Assembly (NCBI RefSeq): GCF_022965805.1 | Contig: NC_133105.1 | Span: 31,872,447 to 31,936,446, forward strand | Direction: 5' to 3' | DNA: 64,000 bases | Source of the DNA: Primulina eburnea | Taxonomy: Eukaryota; Streptophyta; Magnoliopsida; Lamiales; Gesneriaceae | In this document: positions 1 to 11,756 of the stretch, piece by piece | Layout: each line of letters begins with the position of its first letter | Numbering within the stretch: the first letter of the stretch is position 1 | Position numbers and translations under genes: made by a program | Notes under the pieces: model-generated | The model's database searches: none | What the model saw: the letters and a program-made list of their open reading frames with translations, nothing else | Told to the model about the DNA's origin: nothing

Positions 1-126
1 GAGCTGAGGGTTTCTTTTCCAAGTTACGTACCCTCAATTCTCAAGGTTTTGCATCGCCTCGGCTTCTTTTTGAGCTACTTTCCGAGCTTTTTGAGGTGCT
101 TTGCTTCGAAAAATCCGGGTTCTCAT
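1..126. other. Unassigned flank at window edge
   Basis: This stretch is not repeated elsewhere in the window and ends where recognisable copia LTR sequence begins (around 127). It has no ORF of note and no motif I recognise. It may be host DNA or part of another element truncated by the window edge. Confidence 0.5.
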
Positions 127-571
127 AAGACTTGTCTTCCCTCCTCCCATTTTATGTATGTGATGGCCGAAACTTACACCATTATTCTACCAAGTTTTCT
201 CTCAATTTTTCTCTTCAAGTGTTGAGGAAGAAAAATACTTCTCCTTGAAAAATCCTTTTATTTTTCTAGTGCAAAATAAGAGGGGTTCTAGTTTGCAAGT
301 GGTGGGCCTAATTTTGAAGGAAAGATTCAAGAACAAGGTGAAGCTTGTAGATTGTCTTGCCATCAAGAGCTTAGTCGTATATCAACTAAGTTGGAGCCAT
401 CATCAACCTTAAGAGGTTGATAGGTAACTATTTCTAAACACACTATGTATGTCATTTTGGTGTTTTATTGTATTTCCTACACAAACTCAAGGTGGCCGAA
501 ATTATTATGCTAAAATCGAAAATTCTTGTGCTTCCGTTGCGTTTTCGGCCACCGTAACCGATCCCCTTTCA
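127..571 (+). repeat. Copia LTR, 5'-truncated (right-hand 445 bp)
   Basis: It matches the last 445 bp of the complete copia LTR at 7456-9523, including the terminal CCCCTTTCA. It is followed by a two-base spacer and a PBS, so it acts as the 5' LTR remnant of the left copy (Cop1). The left 1.6 kb is replaced by unrelated sequence at about 127, so promoter and U3 are absent and this copy cannot be transcribed from its own LTR. Confidence 0.85.
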
Positions 572-573
572 AG

Positions 574-585
574 TGGTATCCGAGC
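574..585 (+). other. Primer-binding site of Cop1
   Basis: TGGTATCCGAGC lies two bases after the LTR end. It differs at one base from TGGTATCAGAGC, the common plant PBS complementary to the initiator Met-tRNA 3' end. The same variant occurs in Cop2 and Cop3, so it is a family trait and not a local mutation. Confidence 0.85.
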
Positions 586-2377
586 TATGGTTAAGATTTT
601 GTGTAGCAAATACAAGATATTATATTGAGATTGATTTCTAACCGCTTGAGAAATATTTTTGCACCAAAAACAAGGCCGAAAATTTTTCATTTTTGGGCAG
701 CAAGTTGCTGCCCATTTCGGGCACCTCGGGCTGCCCGAGGGGCTGCCCGAAACGGGCAGCAAGGGCAACCCTAGGGGCTGCCCGAAACCCCTATGATTTA
801 ATAAAAATAAAAAAAAAATTTGTTGCCGGAATCCGGCGACGGAGCTCCGGCGACGGCAATGACGACTAGTGTTTTCCAAAAGTGTTTTGGATTATCAAAG
901 TGTCATGGGCCTTGAGTTGTTAGGGCCGTTGGATGGCTAACATATTTGTGAATTTTAAATGGGCCAAAACGTTTTTGGTGAAAAATAATTTTTAGGGCCC
1001 TTAAGTTTAAAATTACAAAAGTTGCAAATATTTTCTCATGAAATAAATATTTTAAGTTGGACTTTAAATATTTATAGTAAATGGTTATTTACAAGAAATT
1101 CGGTTATAAATAAATTAATTTGAAAGTAGACAAATGTGAATGTATACTTTGTTAATTTAGTTTATAATCGTGGCGGTTAGTGATTGGATCAAGATATATA
1201 ATATTGGATCAATTAATTATTGTGATAATTAATTGATGGTGTATGATATGTGATATTATGCATGAAGGATGATCAAAAGCCCAAGCCCAATTTGCTAGGT
1301 GTATGCTAGGATATTTTGTGTTGAATGATTGTAATAATTATCAATTTATAAAGTGGGCTTGGTTTATGGCCCGTTCCCACCCCCATGAGATGTATCCCTA
1401 TTTGGCATGGATATTTATTTGTAAATATTAGTATAGTGGATGATCAAGAGTGGAAGATGGTGGCCATGATGATTATGAAGATCGAAGACATGTAAATATT
1501 GGAAGCTAATGTAATAGTTGCATTTGCATCCCATGCATTTCCCTAGGAGTGGACCTAGGCCCGTGTTTAGCTCACACGGTCCGTTAGTATTGGGGCGATT
1601 GATCATCCTTGTTTGTTTACTGTTTATAATATATAGCATGATATGTTATAAATAATGAGTATGTGCGTTATTATTATGATAATAACAAATTTGCATAAAT
1701 CTGGCAAACATACGATCAAACATGGCGAGCTTTTAAATAAAATTAATGATGAGACCTTTCAAAATTAAAAACCCTCATTCTGAATAAGATTCAAAATTAA
1801 TATCAAGCACGAAAAGGGGAATTATAAAATTGTTTATAATTTCCTTGTCTTCCATCGACAATGGATGCATGATGAACGCTACCCGTACTCGGGGCTCGGC
1901 TCATATTTTTGGGGGAGCTCTGGGTGCCGGAAAGCTGTGACATCTATTGACATGGTGATGTGAACTACGTGGAACTCCCATGATTTCGGCTCATATTATT
2001 GGGGGAACTCATGGCGACCGTCCATTAAGGTTCAACATCGATGGGTAAGGCTTGACACGTGAAGATGAACGACGTCATATTATTGGGTCCTAATCAAACG
2101 TGAGACAAAAGTTTACGTAGAGGGTTACATTGCGATGCAATTGGAAACTACCTTTTAGGAATTATGATTGGCTGATATTATTCGGGATCATAATTCCCTA
2201 ATTGGACCTTACGTACCTACTGAGGAAAGGAGTTTCCCGTTTTCACTAGAGGGTAGTGAAAATGTCAAAACAGTGGGAGCGAAAATTTATAAAGTTAAAG
2301 TCCAAACTTTATATCTTATTAAATATTTTAAAATAGTCATTAACATTTATCTGTTTACTTTTCAGTACTATTTGACA
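586..2377 (+). other. Cop1 long untranslated leader with GC hairpins
   Basis: This is about 1.8 kb between PBS and gag. At 690-790 it has a cluster of GC-rich inverted repeats: GGGCAGCA/TGCTGCCC around 695-713 and GCTGCCCG-AAA-CGGGCAGC at 742-760. An A-rich run follows near 800-820. Near 1905-2090 the sequence CATATTATTGGG recurs in variant form three times. A pyrimidine run ending TTTTCAG lies 11 bases before the gag ATG and resembles a 3' splice site. No conserved ORF is seen before gag. Confidence 0.7.
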
Positions 2378-4735
2378 ATGTCTTCAATTCGCAATCCGCT
2401 TTCTGCCATACTCGAAAAACATGTGTTAACAGGACCTAACTACCTCACTTGGCTAAGAAATCTGAAAATCGTCTTGAACTCGGAAAAGATTGCATATACA
2501 CTGACTGAGTCGCCCCCTGATAAGGCTCCGACTGACTGCACTCCTAAGGAATTGCTGACCTACAAGGATTGGTGTGACCATGACTTGAAGGCCAAGTGTT
2601 ATATGCAGGCTTCTATGAATGATGAGCTGCAGAGGCGTTTTGAGGGTGCAAAGAGTGCTGCTGACATTCATTTGCACCTCAAGGAGCTCTTTGGTGAGCA
2701 GACTCGGCCTCTTAGGCATGCTACCGTCAAGGAGCTAATCACTTTGCGCATGCGAGATGGGGCCTCGGTCCATGAGCATGTCCTAAAGTTGATTGGACTC
2801 GTGGACAAGCTTGTTGGCATGGATTTGATGTTGCCTTCGGAGTTGACCACCGACGTGTTGCTGTTATCGCTGCCTAACTCATTTGATCCTTTTGTGGTGA
2901 ATTTCAATATGAACAAGATGGAGCCGACCCTTGAGGAGTTGGTAAACATGCTTGTGACTTTTGAGTCCACCATCAAGAAAGAGAAGTCGGTTCTTTATGT
3001 GGGCTCTTCATCTGGTACGAAGACCGATCCACGTGGGAAGAGGAAGAAGGGTTCTTTCCAACGTCCCAAGAAAAACGTGCCCTTGAAGAGGCAAGCTCCG
3101 AGTCCTGTTGTGATAGCTACACCAGATAAAGCTAACAAGACTGTTGATATTTGTCATCACTGCAAGAAGCCTGGACATTGGAGGCGTAACTGCAGGGAAT
3201 ATCTTGCCCAGAAGGGTTCTGGCAAAGGTATGTTCTACATTGAAGTAAATATCTCCATTAACTCTACTTCTTGGGTATTGGATACCGGCTGTGGCTCACA
3301 TCTCTGTAATGATTTGCAGGTGATGGGAAGAAGTAGGAAGCTCAGGGAAGGTGAGACCTTCTTGAGGATGGGCAATGGGGCAAGAGTTGCGGCCAAGGCT
3401 GTAGGAGATGTTTACTTGCATTTGAACAATGATTTTAAGCTTGTTTTAAGAGATGTTTTGTTTGTACCAGACTTGATGAAAAAAATTATTTCCATTTCTA
3501 TGCTTGATATTGATGGATTTTCTTGTCTATTTAGCAAAGGTGTTTGCAATATTTACAAGAATGAATGTTTAGTTGGTACCGGAGAACTTGAAAACAATCA
3601 GTACACCTTAAAATTAAAAGATATTTCGATTAACAATGTCCAAGCAATAACAACAACAAATAAGCGCAAACAAGATACTCTTAATTCGGCACAATTATGG
3701 CATGCTCGATTAGGACATATTTCCTTAAGAAGGATGAACAAGCTAGTGGGATTTGGCATGTTTGATATGTCCGATATTAACGACTTGTGAATCCTGTCTG
3801 AAAGGAAAGATGACCAAGATTCCCTTTAAGGGCCATGTGGAGCGAGCCAAAGGGTTATTGGATTTGATCCATACCGATGAGTGCGGTCTGCTTAGCATCA
3901 CTACTAAGCATGGACATGCCTACTTCATCACCTTTACCGATGACTTTTCGAGGTATGGGTATGTGTATTTGATGAAATACAAGTCTGAAGCCTTTGAAAG
4001 GTTCAAAGAATTCAGAAGTGAAGTAGACAAGCAATTGGGACGAAGCATCAAGGCACTTCGATCGGATCGAGGTGGTGAGTACTTGAGTACCGAGTTCCAA
4101 GAGTATCTTAGGGAGAATGGGATTCTCTCACAGTGGACTCCGCCTGCTACACCATAGTTGAATGGTGTTTCGGAGCGTCGTAACCGGACTTTGATGGACA
4201 TGGTTCGGTCTATGATGGGGTTCACGGAGTTTCCGCCATCATTTTGGGGATATGCGCTTGAGACAGCGGCACTGTTGTTGAACAATGTCCATTCAAAAGC
4301 AGTTGACAAGACTCCATATGAGATATGGATGGGTAAGCCACCCAAATATTCTTATCTTAGAATATGGGGGTGCCCTGCTTATGTGAAGCAGGTAGTGGGA
4401 GATAAATTGGATAGTCGATCCATTTTATATTACTTTGTGGGATATCCAAAGAATTCGGTTAGATACTACTTCTATCATCCCCAAGAAACAAAAGTGTTTG
4501 TTTCTAGGAATGCAACCTTTTTGGAAAAGAATTTCTATTGGATAGAAAAGGGGAGATGATAGAACTCGAAGAAGTTCGAGAGACACCCACAATCATAGAA
4601 CCAAGACCCGAAGAGCCAAGAGAGGAGATACAAGCTCCTAGAAGATCCGAGAGAGTCTCGAGACCACCTATGAGGTATGGTCTGCTTCTTGAAGAGGACC
4701 ATGATGAGCCTAACCTAGGATGTGATCCAAGGACC
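2378..4735 (+). pseudogene. Cop1 Ty1/copia gag-protease-integrase, broken and 3'-deleted
   Basis: The ATG at 2378 begins MSSIRNPLSAIL, as in Cop2 and Cop3. Domains in order: UBN2-like gag; CCHC zinc knuckle (3152-3193, CHHCKKPGHWRRNC); retropepsin with DTG at 3281; GAG-pre-integrase WHARLGH near 3700; integrase core with HTD near 3880, SDRGGEY near 4070 and GVSERRNRT near 4165. Breaks relative to Cop2/Cop3: an 8-bp deletion at about 3781, a CAG-to-TAG stop at 4155-4157 and a 1-bp deletion near 4530. The usual DVCGP after the first integrase aspartate reads DECGL. RT and RNase H are absent: the sequence stops after CDPRT and runs straight into an LTR at 4736. This protease-integrase-RT order defines copia. 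The copy is dead. Confidence 0.9.
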
Positions 4736-6267
4736 TGTTAGAGTAGGTGCACGTCGAGCCAAGTGTTGGCCGAGTATTCACGATGAAACTCTATGTATAA
4801 ACGATCTTTATTTTAATAATATTTGAATTTATTATATTGACGCATCTTTATCTGTTTACCCATGCTAGTTGCATAGATAAAGTCCTTGAATATACAAATA
4901 GTAGAAAGAATATGAGATGCTCATACGATGAGTATCATGAAACTCATATTTGGAATACTGTATATTCTAAACGGTTCCTGGTCGATTCAGCCGCCACTAA
5001 GAAGGATATAGGCCGCTCGAGTTAGAGACTAGTATCTGCGATGTGAGTACCATGTTTCATTGGTAGGGGACATTGTGATGTCCGAACATGCAGATAGGTG
5101 CTCCTTGTAGAGTGCACTGAACAACCCTCCATAAAAGGACTTTCCAAGTGGTTCTCACTTATCGAGTGGAATAGTCCTAGTTTATGGTTGTACACCATTA
5201 GTCCTTATGACCCGGGACAACATTGAGACTCTATGTGCTAGAATTACACTTTGGCTTGTTTACCGACTCTCATGGGGTCATCAGGTGGCAAGGTTGGGTG
5301 TTCTGTCGAAACGTATAGTAGTCGATGCATTGTAGTCGGGGATTCACCGCTTACCTTCGGGTATGGATATCCTAAGTGTTCTCATGTGTATGTAGATTGA
5401 AATCTCTGATCAGAGTATGGTGGTAATTATGAAAGGGGTTTCATAGATTACACCATCGATGCAACTACAACATGACACATAGTATCGATTCATTGACAAC
5501 TCTCGATAAACCAATGGTTGTCGAATCGGTCGGGATATATGAGTTGAAGAGACCGTACTGTACGCTAACCATAATTGAATGGTTCTTGCAGGCACTATCA
5601 TTTGATACCTAGGGAATCATGTAAGCGATGTTGCTAGGCGTTTAACATGATTCGTTGGGTGCTATCAGACTTGAGTTATGACGTTCTTGTTATCAAAGAG
5701 TTGATAAGTAAGAATGGAGCAATTGGTGTATGCTCATATAAGGACATGCTTAGTCCGAATCACATGGAGATGTGAACCCACGGCTAGTTGTATCAATGAA
5801 CCATTGAGGGCCACACAAGTGCTAGCTTTCTAGATCCCGTTGAGAAGTAAAATAGTTCAATGTGTTGAACGACTTATAAATGAGTTTATAAGCGTAAGGA
5901 AAAATAGAAGTATGGCTTCTATGAGAGAAATGTAATTTTAATTTATGAATGTGTTCTTAAATTAAAAGTTGGCCAAATAAATAATGTATTTGAAAATTGT
6001 GATTTTCATAAACATTATTGTGGAATAAATTAAGTTAATTCAAGTGTTGAATTAATTAAACACTAGTGGACCTAGTAGAGTCCAAATAATTAAATTAATT
6101 CAAGTGTTGAATTGATTAAATCAAATTGAGTCTTGTAGAGCTCAATTTAAATAAATTATTTAACTAGTGGACTTGAGTAAATTCAAGTAATATTTAATTA
6201 GTCTCAAATATGTTTGAGATAATTAAATTTAGTCCATGGATTTTTATTTGTTAAAAATAAAATTAGA
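3548..6267 (+). repeat. Tandem duplication unit, copy 1 (2720 bp)
   Basis: The segment from mid-pol through 1.5 kb of LTR is repeated immediately downstream at 6268-8987 with identical length and only about 15-20 substitutions seen by eye. The junction at 6267/6268 joins mid-LTR sequence to mid-pol sequence. Both copies share the 8-bp deletion, the TAG stop and the missing RT, so the duplication came after those lesions. Confidence 0.93.
4736..6267 (+). repeat. Copia LTR, 3'-truncated (first 1532 bp)
   Basis: It starts TGTTAGAGTAGG like the complete copia LTR and stops at 6267, where the tandem duplication junction joins it to pol. It directly abuts the truncated pol of Cop1 with no PPT between them. 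In Cop2 the PPT AAGTGGGAGAT precedes the same LTR start. Confidence 0.9.
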
Positions 6268-7455
6268 AATATTTACAAGAATGAATGTTTAGTTGGTACC
6301 GGAGAACTTGAAAACAATCAGTACACCTTAAAATTAAAAGATATTCCGATTAACAATGTCCAAGCAATAACAACAACAAATAAGCGCAAACAAGATACTC
6401 TTAATTCGGAACAATTATGGCAGGCTCGATTAGGACATATTTCCTTAAGAAGGATGAACAAGCTAGTGGGAGTTGGCATGTTTGATATGTCCGATATTAA
6501 CGACTTGTGAATCCTGTCTGAAAGGAAAGATGACCAAGATTCCCTTTAAGGGCCATGTGGAGCGAGCCAAAGGGTTATTGGATTTGATCCATACCGATGA
6601 GTGCGGTCTGCTTAGCATCACTACTAAGCATGGACATGCCTACTTCATCACCTTTACCGATGACTTTTCGAGGTATGGGTATGTGTATTTGATGAAATAC
6701 AAGTCTGAAGCCTTTGAAAGGTTCAAAGAATTCAGAAGTGAAGTAGACAAGCAATTGGGACGAAGCATCAAGGCACTTCGATCGGATCGAGGTGGTGAGT
6801 ACTTGAGTACCGAGTTCCAAGAGTATCTTAGGGAGAATGGGATTCTCTCACAGTGGACTCCGCCTGCTACACCATAGTTGAATGGTGTTTCGGAGCGTCG
6901 TAACCGGACTTTGATGGACATGGTTCGGTCTATGATGGGGTTCACGGAGTTGCCGCCATCATTTTGGGGATATGCGCTTGAGACAGCGGCACTGTTGTTG
7001 AACAATGTCCATTCAAAAGCAGTTGACAAGACTCCATATGAGATATGGATGGGTAAGCCACCCAAATATTCTTATCTTAGAATATGGGGGTGCCCTGCTT
7101 ATGTGAAGCAGGTAGTGGGAGATAAATTGGATAGTCGATCCATTTTATATTACTTTGTGGGATATCCAAAGAATTCGGTTAGATACTACTTCTATCATCC
7201 CCAAGAAACAAAAGTGTTTGTTTCTAGGAATGCAACCTTTTTGGAAAAGAATTTCTATTGGATAGAAAAGAGGAGATGATAGAACTCGAAGAAGTTCGAG
7301 AGACACCCACAATCATAGAACCAAGACCCGAAGAGCCAAGAGAGGAGATACAAGCTCCTAGAAGATCCGAGAGAGTCTCGAGACCACCTATGAGGTATGG
7401 TCTGCTTCTTGAAGAGGACCATGATGAGCCTAACCTAGGATGTGATCCAAGGACC
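6268..7455 (+). pseudogene. Duplicated copia integrase fragment
   Basis: It begins inside the protease/integrase linker and covers GAG-pre-integrase plus the integrase core to CDPRT. It is near-identical to 3548-4735 and has the same 8-bp deletion (about 6501), TAG stop (6875-6877) and 1-bp deletion (about 7250). There is no start, gag, RT or RNase H. It differs from copy 1 at a few sites, for example FTELPPSF here and FTEFPPSF in copy 1. Confidence 0.9.
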
Positions 7456-8987
7456 TGTTAGAGTAGGTGCACGTCGTGCCAAGTGTTGGCCGAGTATTCA
7501 CGATGAAACTCTATGTATAAACGATCTTTATTTTAATAATATTTGAATTTATTATATTGACGCATCTTTATCTGTTTACCCATGCTAGTTGCATAGATAA
7601 AGTCCTTGAATATACAAATAGTAGAAAGAATATGAGATGCTCATACGATGAGTATCATGAAACTCATATTTGGAATACTATATATTCTAAACGGTTCCTG
7701 GTCGATTCAGCCGCCACTAAGAAGGATATAGGCCGCTCGAGTTAGAGACTAGTATCTGCGATGTGAGTACCATGTTTCATTGGTAGGGGACATTGTGATG
7801 TCCGAACATGCAGATAGGTGCTCCTTGTAGAGTGCACTGAACAACCCTCCATAAAAGGACTTTCCAAGTGGTTCTCACTTATCGAGTGGAATAGTCCTAG
7901 TTTATGGTTGTACACCATTAGTCCTTATGACCCGGGACAACATTGAGACTCTATGTGCTAGAATTACACTTTGGCTTGTTTACCGACTCTCATGGGGTCA
8001 TCAGGTGGCAAGGTTGGGTGTTCTGTCGAAACGTATAGGAGTCGATGCATTGTAGTCGGGGATTCACCGCTTACCTTCGGGTATGGATATCCTAAGTGTT
8101 CTCATGTGTATGTAGATTGAAATCTCTGATCAGAGTATGGTGGTAATTATGAAAGGGGTTTCATAGATTACACCATCGATGCAACTACAACATGACACAT
8201 AGTATCGATTCATTGACAACTTTCGATAAACCAATGGTTGTCGAATCGGTCGGGATATTGTAGTTGAAGAGACCGTACTGTACGCTAACCATAATTGAAT
8301 GGTTCTTGCAGGCACTATCATTTGATACCTAGGGAATCATGTAAGCGATGTTGCTAGGCGTTTAACATGATTCGTTGGGTGCTATCAGACTTGAGTTCTG
8401 ACGTTCTTGTTATCAAAGAGTTGATAAGTAAGAATGGAGCAATTGGTGTATGCTCATATAAGGACATGCTTAGTCCGAATCACATGGAGATGTGAACCCA
8501 CGGCTAGTTGTATCAATGAACCATTGAGGGCCACACAAGTGCTAGCTTTCTAGATCCCGTTGAGAAGTAAAATAGTTCAATGTGTTGAACGACTTATAAA
8601 TGAGTTTATAAGCATAAGGATAAATAGAAGTATGGCTTCTATGAGAGAAATGTAATTTTAATTTATGAATGTGTTCTTAAATTAAAAGTTGGCCAAATAA
8701 ATAATGTATTTGAAAATTGTGATTTTCATAAACATTATTGTGGAATAAATTAAGTTAATTCAAGTGTTGAATTAATTAAACACTAGTGGACCTAGTAGAG
8801 TCCAAATAATTAAATTAATTGAAGTGTTGAATTGATTAAATCAAATTGAGTCTTGTAGAGCTCAATTTAAATAAATTATTTAACTAGTGGACTTGAGTAA
8901 ATTCAAGTAATATTTAATTAGTCTCAAATATGTTTGAGATAATTAAATTTAGTCCATGGATTTTTATTTGTTAAAAATAAAATTAGA
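6268..8987 (+). repeat. Tandem duplication unit, copy 2 (2720 bp)
   Basis: This is the second copy of 3548-6267 with a constant 2720-bp offset. Its right end (8987) continues without a break into the rest of a complete LTR, which shows that copy 1 carries the artificial LTR truncation. Confidence 0.93.
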
Positions 8988-9523
8988 TATGCATGCATGG
9001 GAGATGAAAGGTTGGGGAGACAACTTGTGCATAGTCCAAGGCATGGCATTGGAATACACAACTACTTTTCCCACAACCAAGACTTGTCTTCCCTCCTCCC
9101 ATTTTATGTATGTGATGGCCGAAACTTACACCATTATTCTACCAAGTTTTCTCTCAATTTTTCTCTTCAAGTGTTGAGGAAGAAAAATACTTCTCCTTGA
9201 AAAATCCTTTTATTTTTCTAGTGCAAAATAAAAGGGGTTCTAGTTTGCAAGTGATGGGCCTAATTTTGAAGGAAAGATTCAAGAACAAGGTGAAGCTTGT
9301 AGATTGTCTTGCCATCAAGAGCTTAGTTGTATATCAACTAAGTTGGAGCCATCATCAACCTTAAGAGGTTGATAGATAACTATTTCTAAACACACTATGA
9401 ATGTCATTTTGGTGTTTTATTGTATTTCCTACACAAACTCAAGGTGGCCGAAATTATTATGCTAAAATCGACAATTTTTGTGCTTCCGTTGCGTTTCCGG
9501 CCACCGTAACCGATCCCCTTTCA
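7456..9523 (+). repeat. Complete copia LTR (2068 bp), shared by two internal regions
   Basis: It runs from TGTTAGAGTAGG to CCCCTTTCA (TG...CA). It follows the truncated internal fragment of the left copy and is followed by the PBS and leader of Cop2, so it is both the 3' LTR of one copy and the 5' LTR of the next. It matches the Cop2 3' LTR (23898-25911) closely, apart from a 55-bp deletion there. Confidence 0.92.
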
Positions 9524-9525
9524 AG

Positions 9526-9537
9526 TGGTATCCGAGC
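9526..9537 (+). other. Primer-binding site of Cop2
   Basis: TGGTATCCGAGC lies two bases after the LTR end at 9523. It is the same one-mismatch Met-tRNA PBS as in Cop1 and Cop3. Confidence 0.85.
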
Positions 9538-11319
9538 TATGGTTACGATTTTGTGTAGCAAATACAAGATATTATATTGAGATTGATTTCTAACCACTGG
9601 AGAAATATTTTTGCAACAAAAACAAGGCCGAAAATTTTTCATTTTTGGGCAGCAGGTTGCTACCCATTTCGGGCACCTCGGGCTGCCTGAGGGGCTGCCC
9701 TAAATGGGCAGCAAGGGCAGCCCTAGTGGCTGCCCGAAAACCCTATGTTTTAATAAAAAAAAATATTTTTTGTTGCCGGAATCCGGCGACGGAGCTCCGG
9801 CGACGGCGATGACGACTAGGGTTTTCCAAAAGTGTTTTGGATTATCAAAGTGTCATGGGCCTTGAGTTGTTTGGCCATCCTAACATATTTGCGAATTTTA
9901 AATGGGCCAAAACGTTTTTGGTGAAAAATAATTTTTAGGGCCCTTAAGTTTAAAATTACAAAAGTTGCAAATATTTTCTCATGAAATAAATATTTTAAGT
10001 TGGACTTTAAATATTTATAGTAAATGGTGATTTACAAGAAATTCGGTTATAAATAAATTAATTTGAAAGTAGACAAAGGTGTTTGTATACTTTGTTAATT
10101 TAGTTTATAATCGTGGCGGTTAGTGATTGGATCAAGATATATAATATTGGATCAATTAATTATTGTGATAATTAATTGATGGTGTATGATATGTGATATT
10201 ATGCATGAAGGATGATCAAAAGCCCAAGCCCAATTTGCTAGGTGTATGCTAGGATATTTTGTGTTGAATGATTGTAATAATTATCAATTCATAAAGTGGG
10301 CTTGGTTTATGGCTCGTTACCACCCCATGAGATGTATCCCTATTTGCCATGGATATTTATTTGTAAATATTAGTATAGTGGATGATCAAGATTGGAAGAT
10401 GGTGGCCATGATGATTATGTAGATCGAAGGCATGTAAATATTGGAAGCTTATGTAATAGTTGCATTTGCATCCCGTGCATTTCCCTAGGATTGGACCTAG
10501 GCCCGTGTTTAGCTCACACGGTCCGTTAGTATTGGGGCGATTGATCATCCTTGTTTGTTTACTGTTTATAATATATGCATGATATGTTATAAATAATGAG
10601 TATGTGCGTTATTATTATAATAACAAAGTTGCATGAATCCGGCAAACATACGATCAAACATGGCGAGCTTTTAAATAAAATTAATGATGAGACCTTTTCA
10701 AAATTAAAAACCCTCGTTTTGAATTAGATTCAAAATTAATATCAAGCCCGAAAAGGGAATTATAAATTTGTTTATAATTTCCTTGTCTTCCATCGACAAA
10801 TGGGTGCATGACGAATCGCTACCCGTACTCGGGGCTCGGCTAATATTATTGGGGGGGCCCTTAGTACCGGAAAGCTGTGACATCCATTTGACATGGTGAT
10901 GTGAACTACGTGGAACTCCCATGACTTCGGCTCATATTATTGAGGGAACTCTTGGCGACCGTCCATTAAGGTTCAACATCGATGGGTAAGGCTTGACACG
11001 TAAAGATGAACGACGTCATATTATTGGGTCCTAATCAAACGTGAGACAAAAGTTTACGTAGAGGGTTGCATTGTGATGCAGTTGGAAACTACCTTTTAGG
11101 AATTGTGATTGGCTGATATTATTCGGGATCATAATTCGCTAATTGGACCTTACGTACCTACTGAGGAAAGGAGTTTCCCGTTTTCACAAGAGGGTAGTGA
11201 AAGATGTAAAAACAGTGGGAGTAAACATTTATAAAGTTAAAGTCCATACTTTATATCATACTAAATATTTTAAAATAGTCATTAACATTTATCTGTTTAC
11301 TTTTCAGTACTATTTAACG
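9538..11319 (+). other. Cop2 untranslated leader
   Basis: It is collinear with the Cop1 leader. The GC hairpin cluster lies at about 9645-9740, but several stems are weakened (for example GCTGCCC-TAAAT-GGGCAGC). It contains the same A-rich run, the recurrent CATATTATTGGG motif and the TTTTCAG before the gag ATG. No gene is seen. Confidence 0.7.
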
Positions 11320-11411
11320 ATGTCTTCAATTCGCAATCCGCTTTCTGCCATACTCGAAAAACATGTGTTAACCGGACCTAACTACCTCATTTGGCTAAGA
11401 AACCTGAAAAT
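11320..11411 (+). pseudogene. Cop2 gag, 5' part, interrupted by Gyp1
   Basis: The ATG at 11320 opens the gag frame (MSSIRNPLSAIL...), which reads as far as NLK before the Gyp1 insertion. The frame resumes at 20042 after the duplicated AAAAT. Before insertion the frame was continuous across this point. Confidence 0.9.
11407..11411 (+). repeat. Target-site duplication AAAAT (left)
   Basis: AAAAT immediately before the Gyp1 left terminus TGTGGGG is repeated at 20037-20041 after the right terminus TTACA. Uninterrupted Cop1 has CTGAAAATCGTC at this position, with one AAAAT. Confidence 0.95.
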
Positions 11412-11710
11412 TGTGGGGACCCGGGCTCTAATTCTTTTCTTTTGGGATTAAATGGATCATTACTATAAAAGTGGGTCAAATTTTTGCTTTTACATTAAAT
11501 CAAATGAAAGCTAACATAAGAAGTCTCTATGTTATTCAACAACATATTATACAACATAAGATACAATATGTCTTGTTCTATCCATATTCGACAACTAGTA
11601 ATTAAATACAATACATATCAAAAGTACAACTACTAGTCTTTTCTGCTAGGCCCGTGATCACCACGCTATGTCCGTCTCTCATCCTCTGCGTGACCCAGAT
11701 CCTGCCCCAC

Positions 11711-11756
11711 CTGTTGTTATGCACACATACAGACATAACAACAGCCGGAAAACCGG
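11711..11756 (-). other. Conserved twin-hairpin module in Gyp1 3' LTR
   Basis: On the minus strand CCGG-TTTT-CCGG is followed directly by CTGTTGTTATG, a 12-nt loop and CATAACAACAG, an 11-bp perfect stem. The same arrangement occurs in the R/U5 part of the Gyp2, Gyp3 and Gyp5 LTRs. Confidence 0.7.

Noticed and set aside
1..126. Host gene exon at the left edge
   Set aside because: It is too short, has no clear codon pattern or splice site and no similarity I can name, so it is left unassigned.
3855..4345. Long antisense ORFs across integrase and gag regions (also 16694-17167, 20240-20695)
   Set aside because: They are shadow frames opposite well-recognised pol domains and disappear where the sense frame is broken.
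4837..5025. A 62-codon ORF repeated in every copia LTR (also near 7557, 24000, 41135, 48851)
   Set aside because: It recurs because the LTR DNA is nearly identical. It has no recognised domain and I see no sign of codon-level constraint, so it is not called as a gene.
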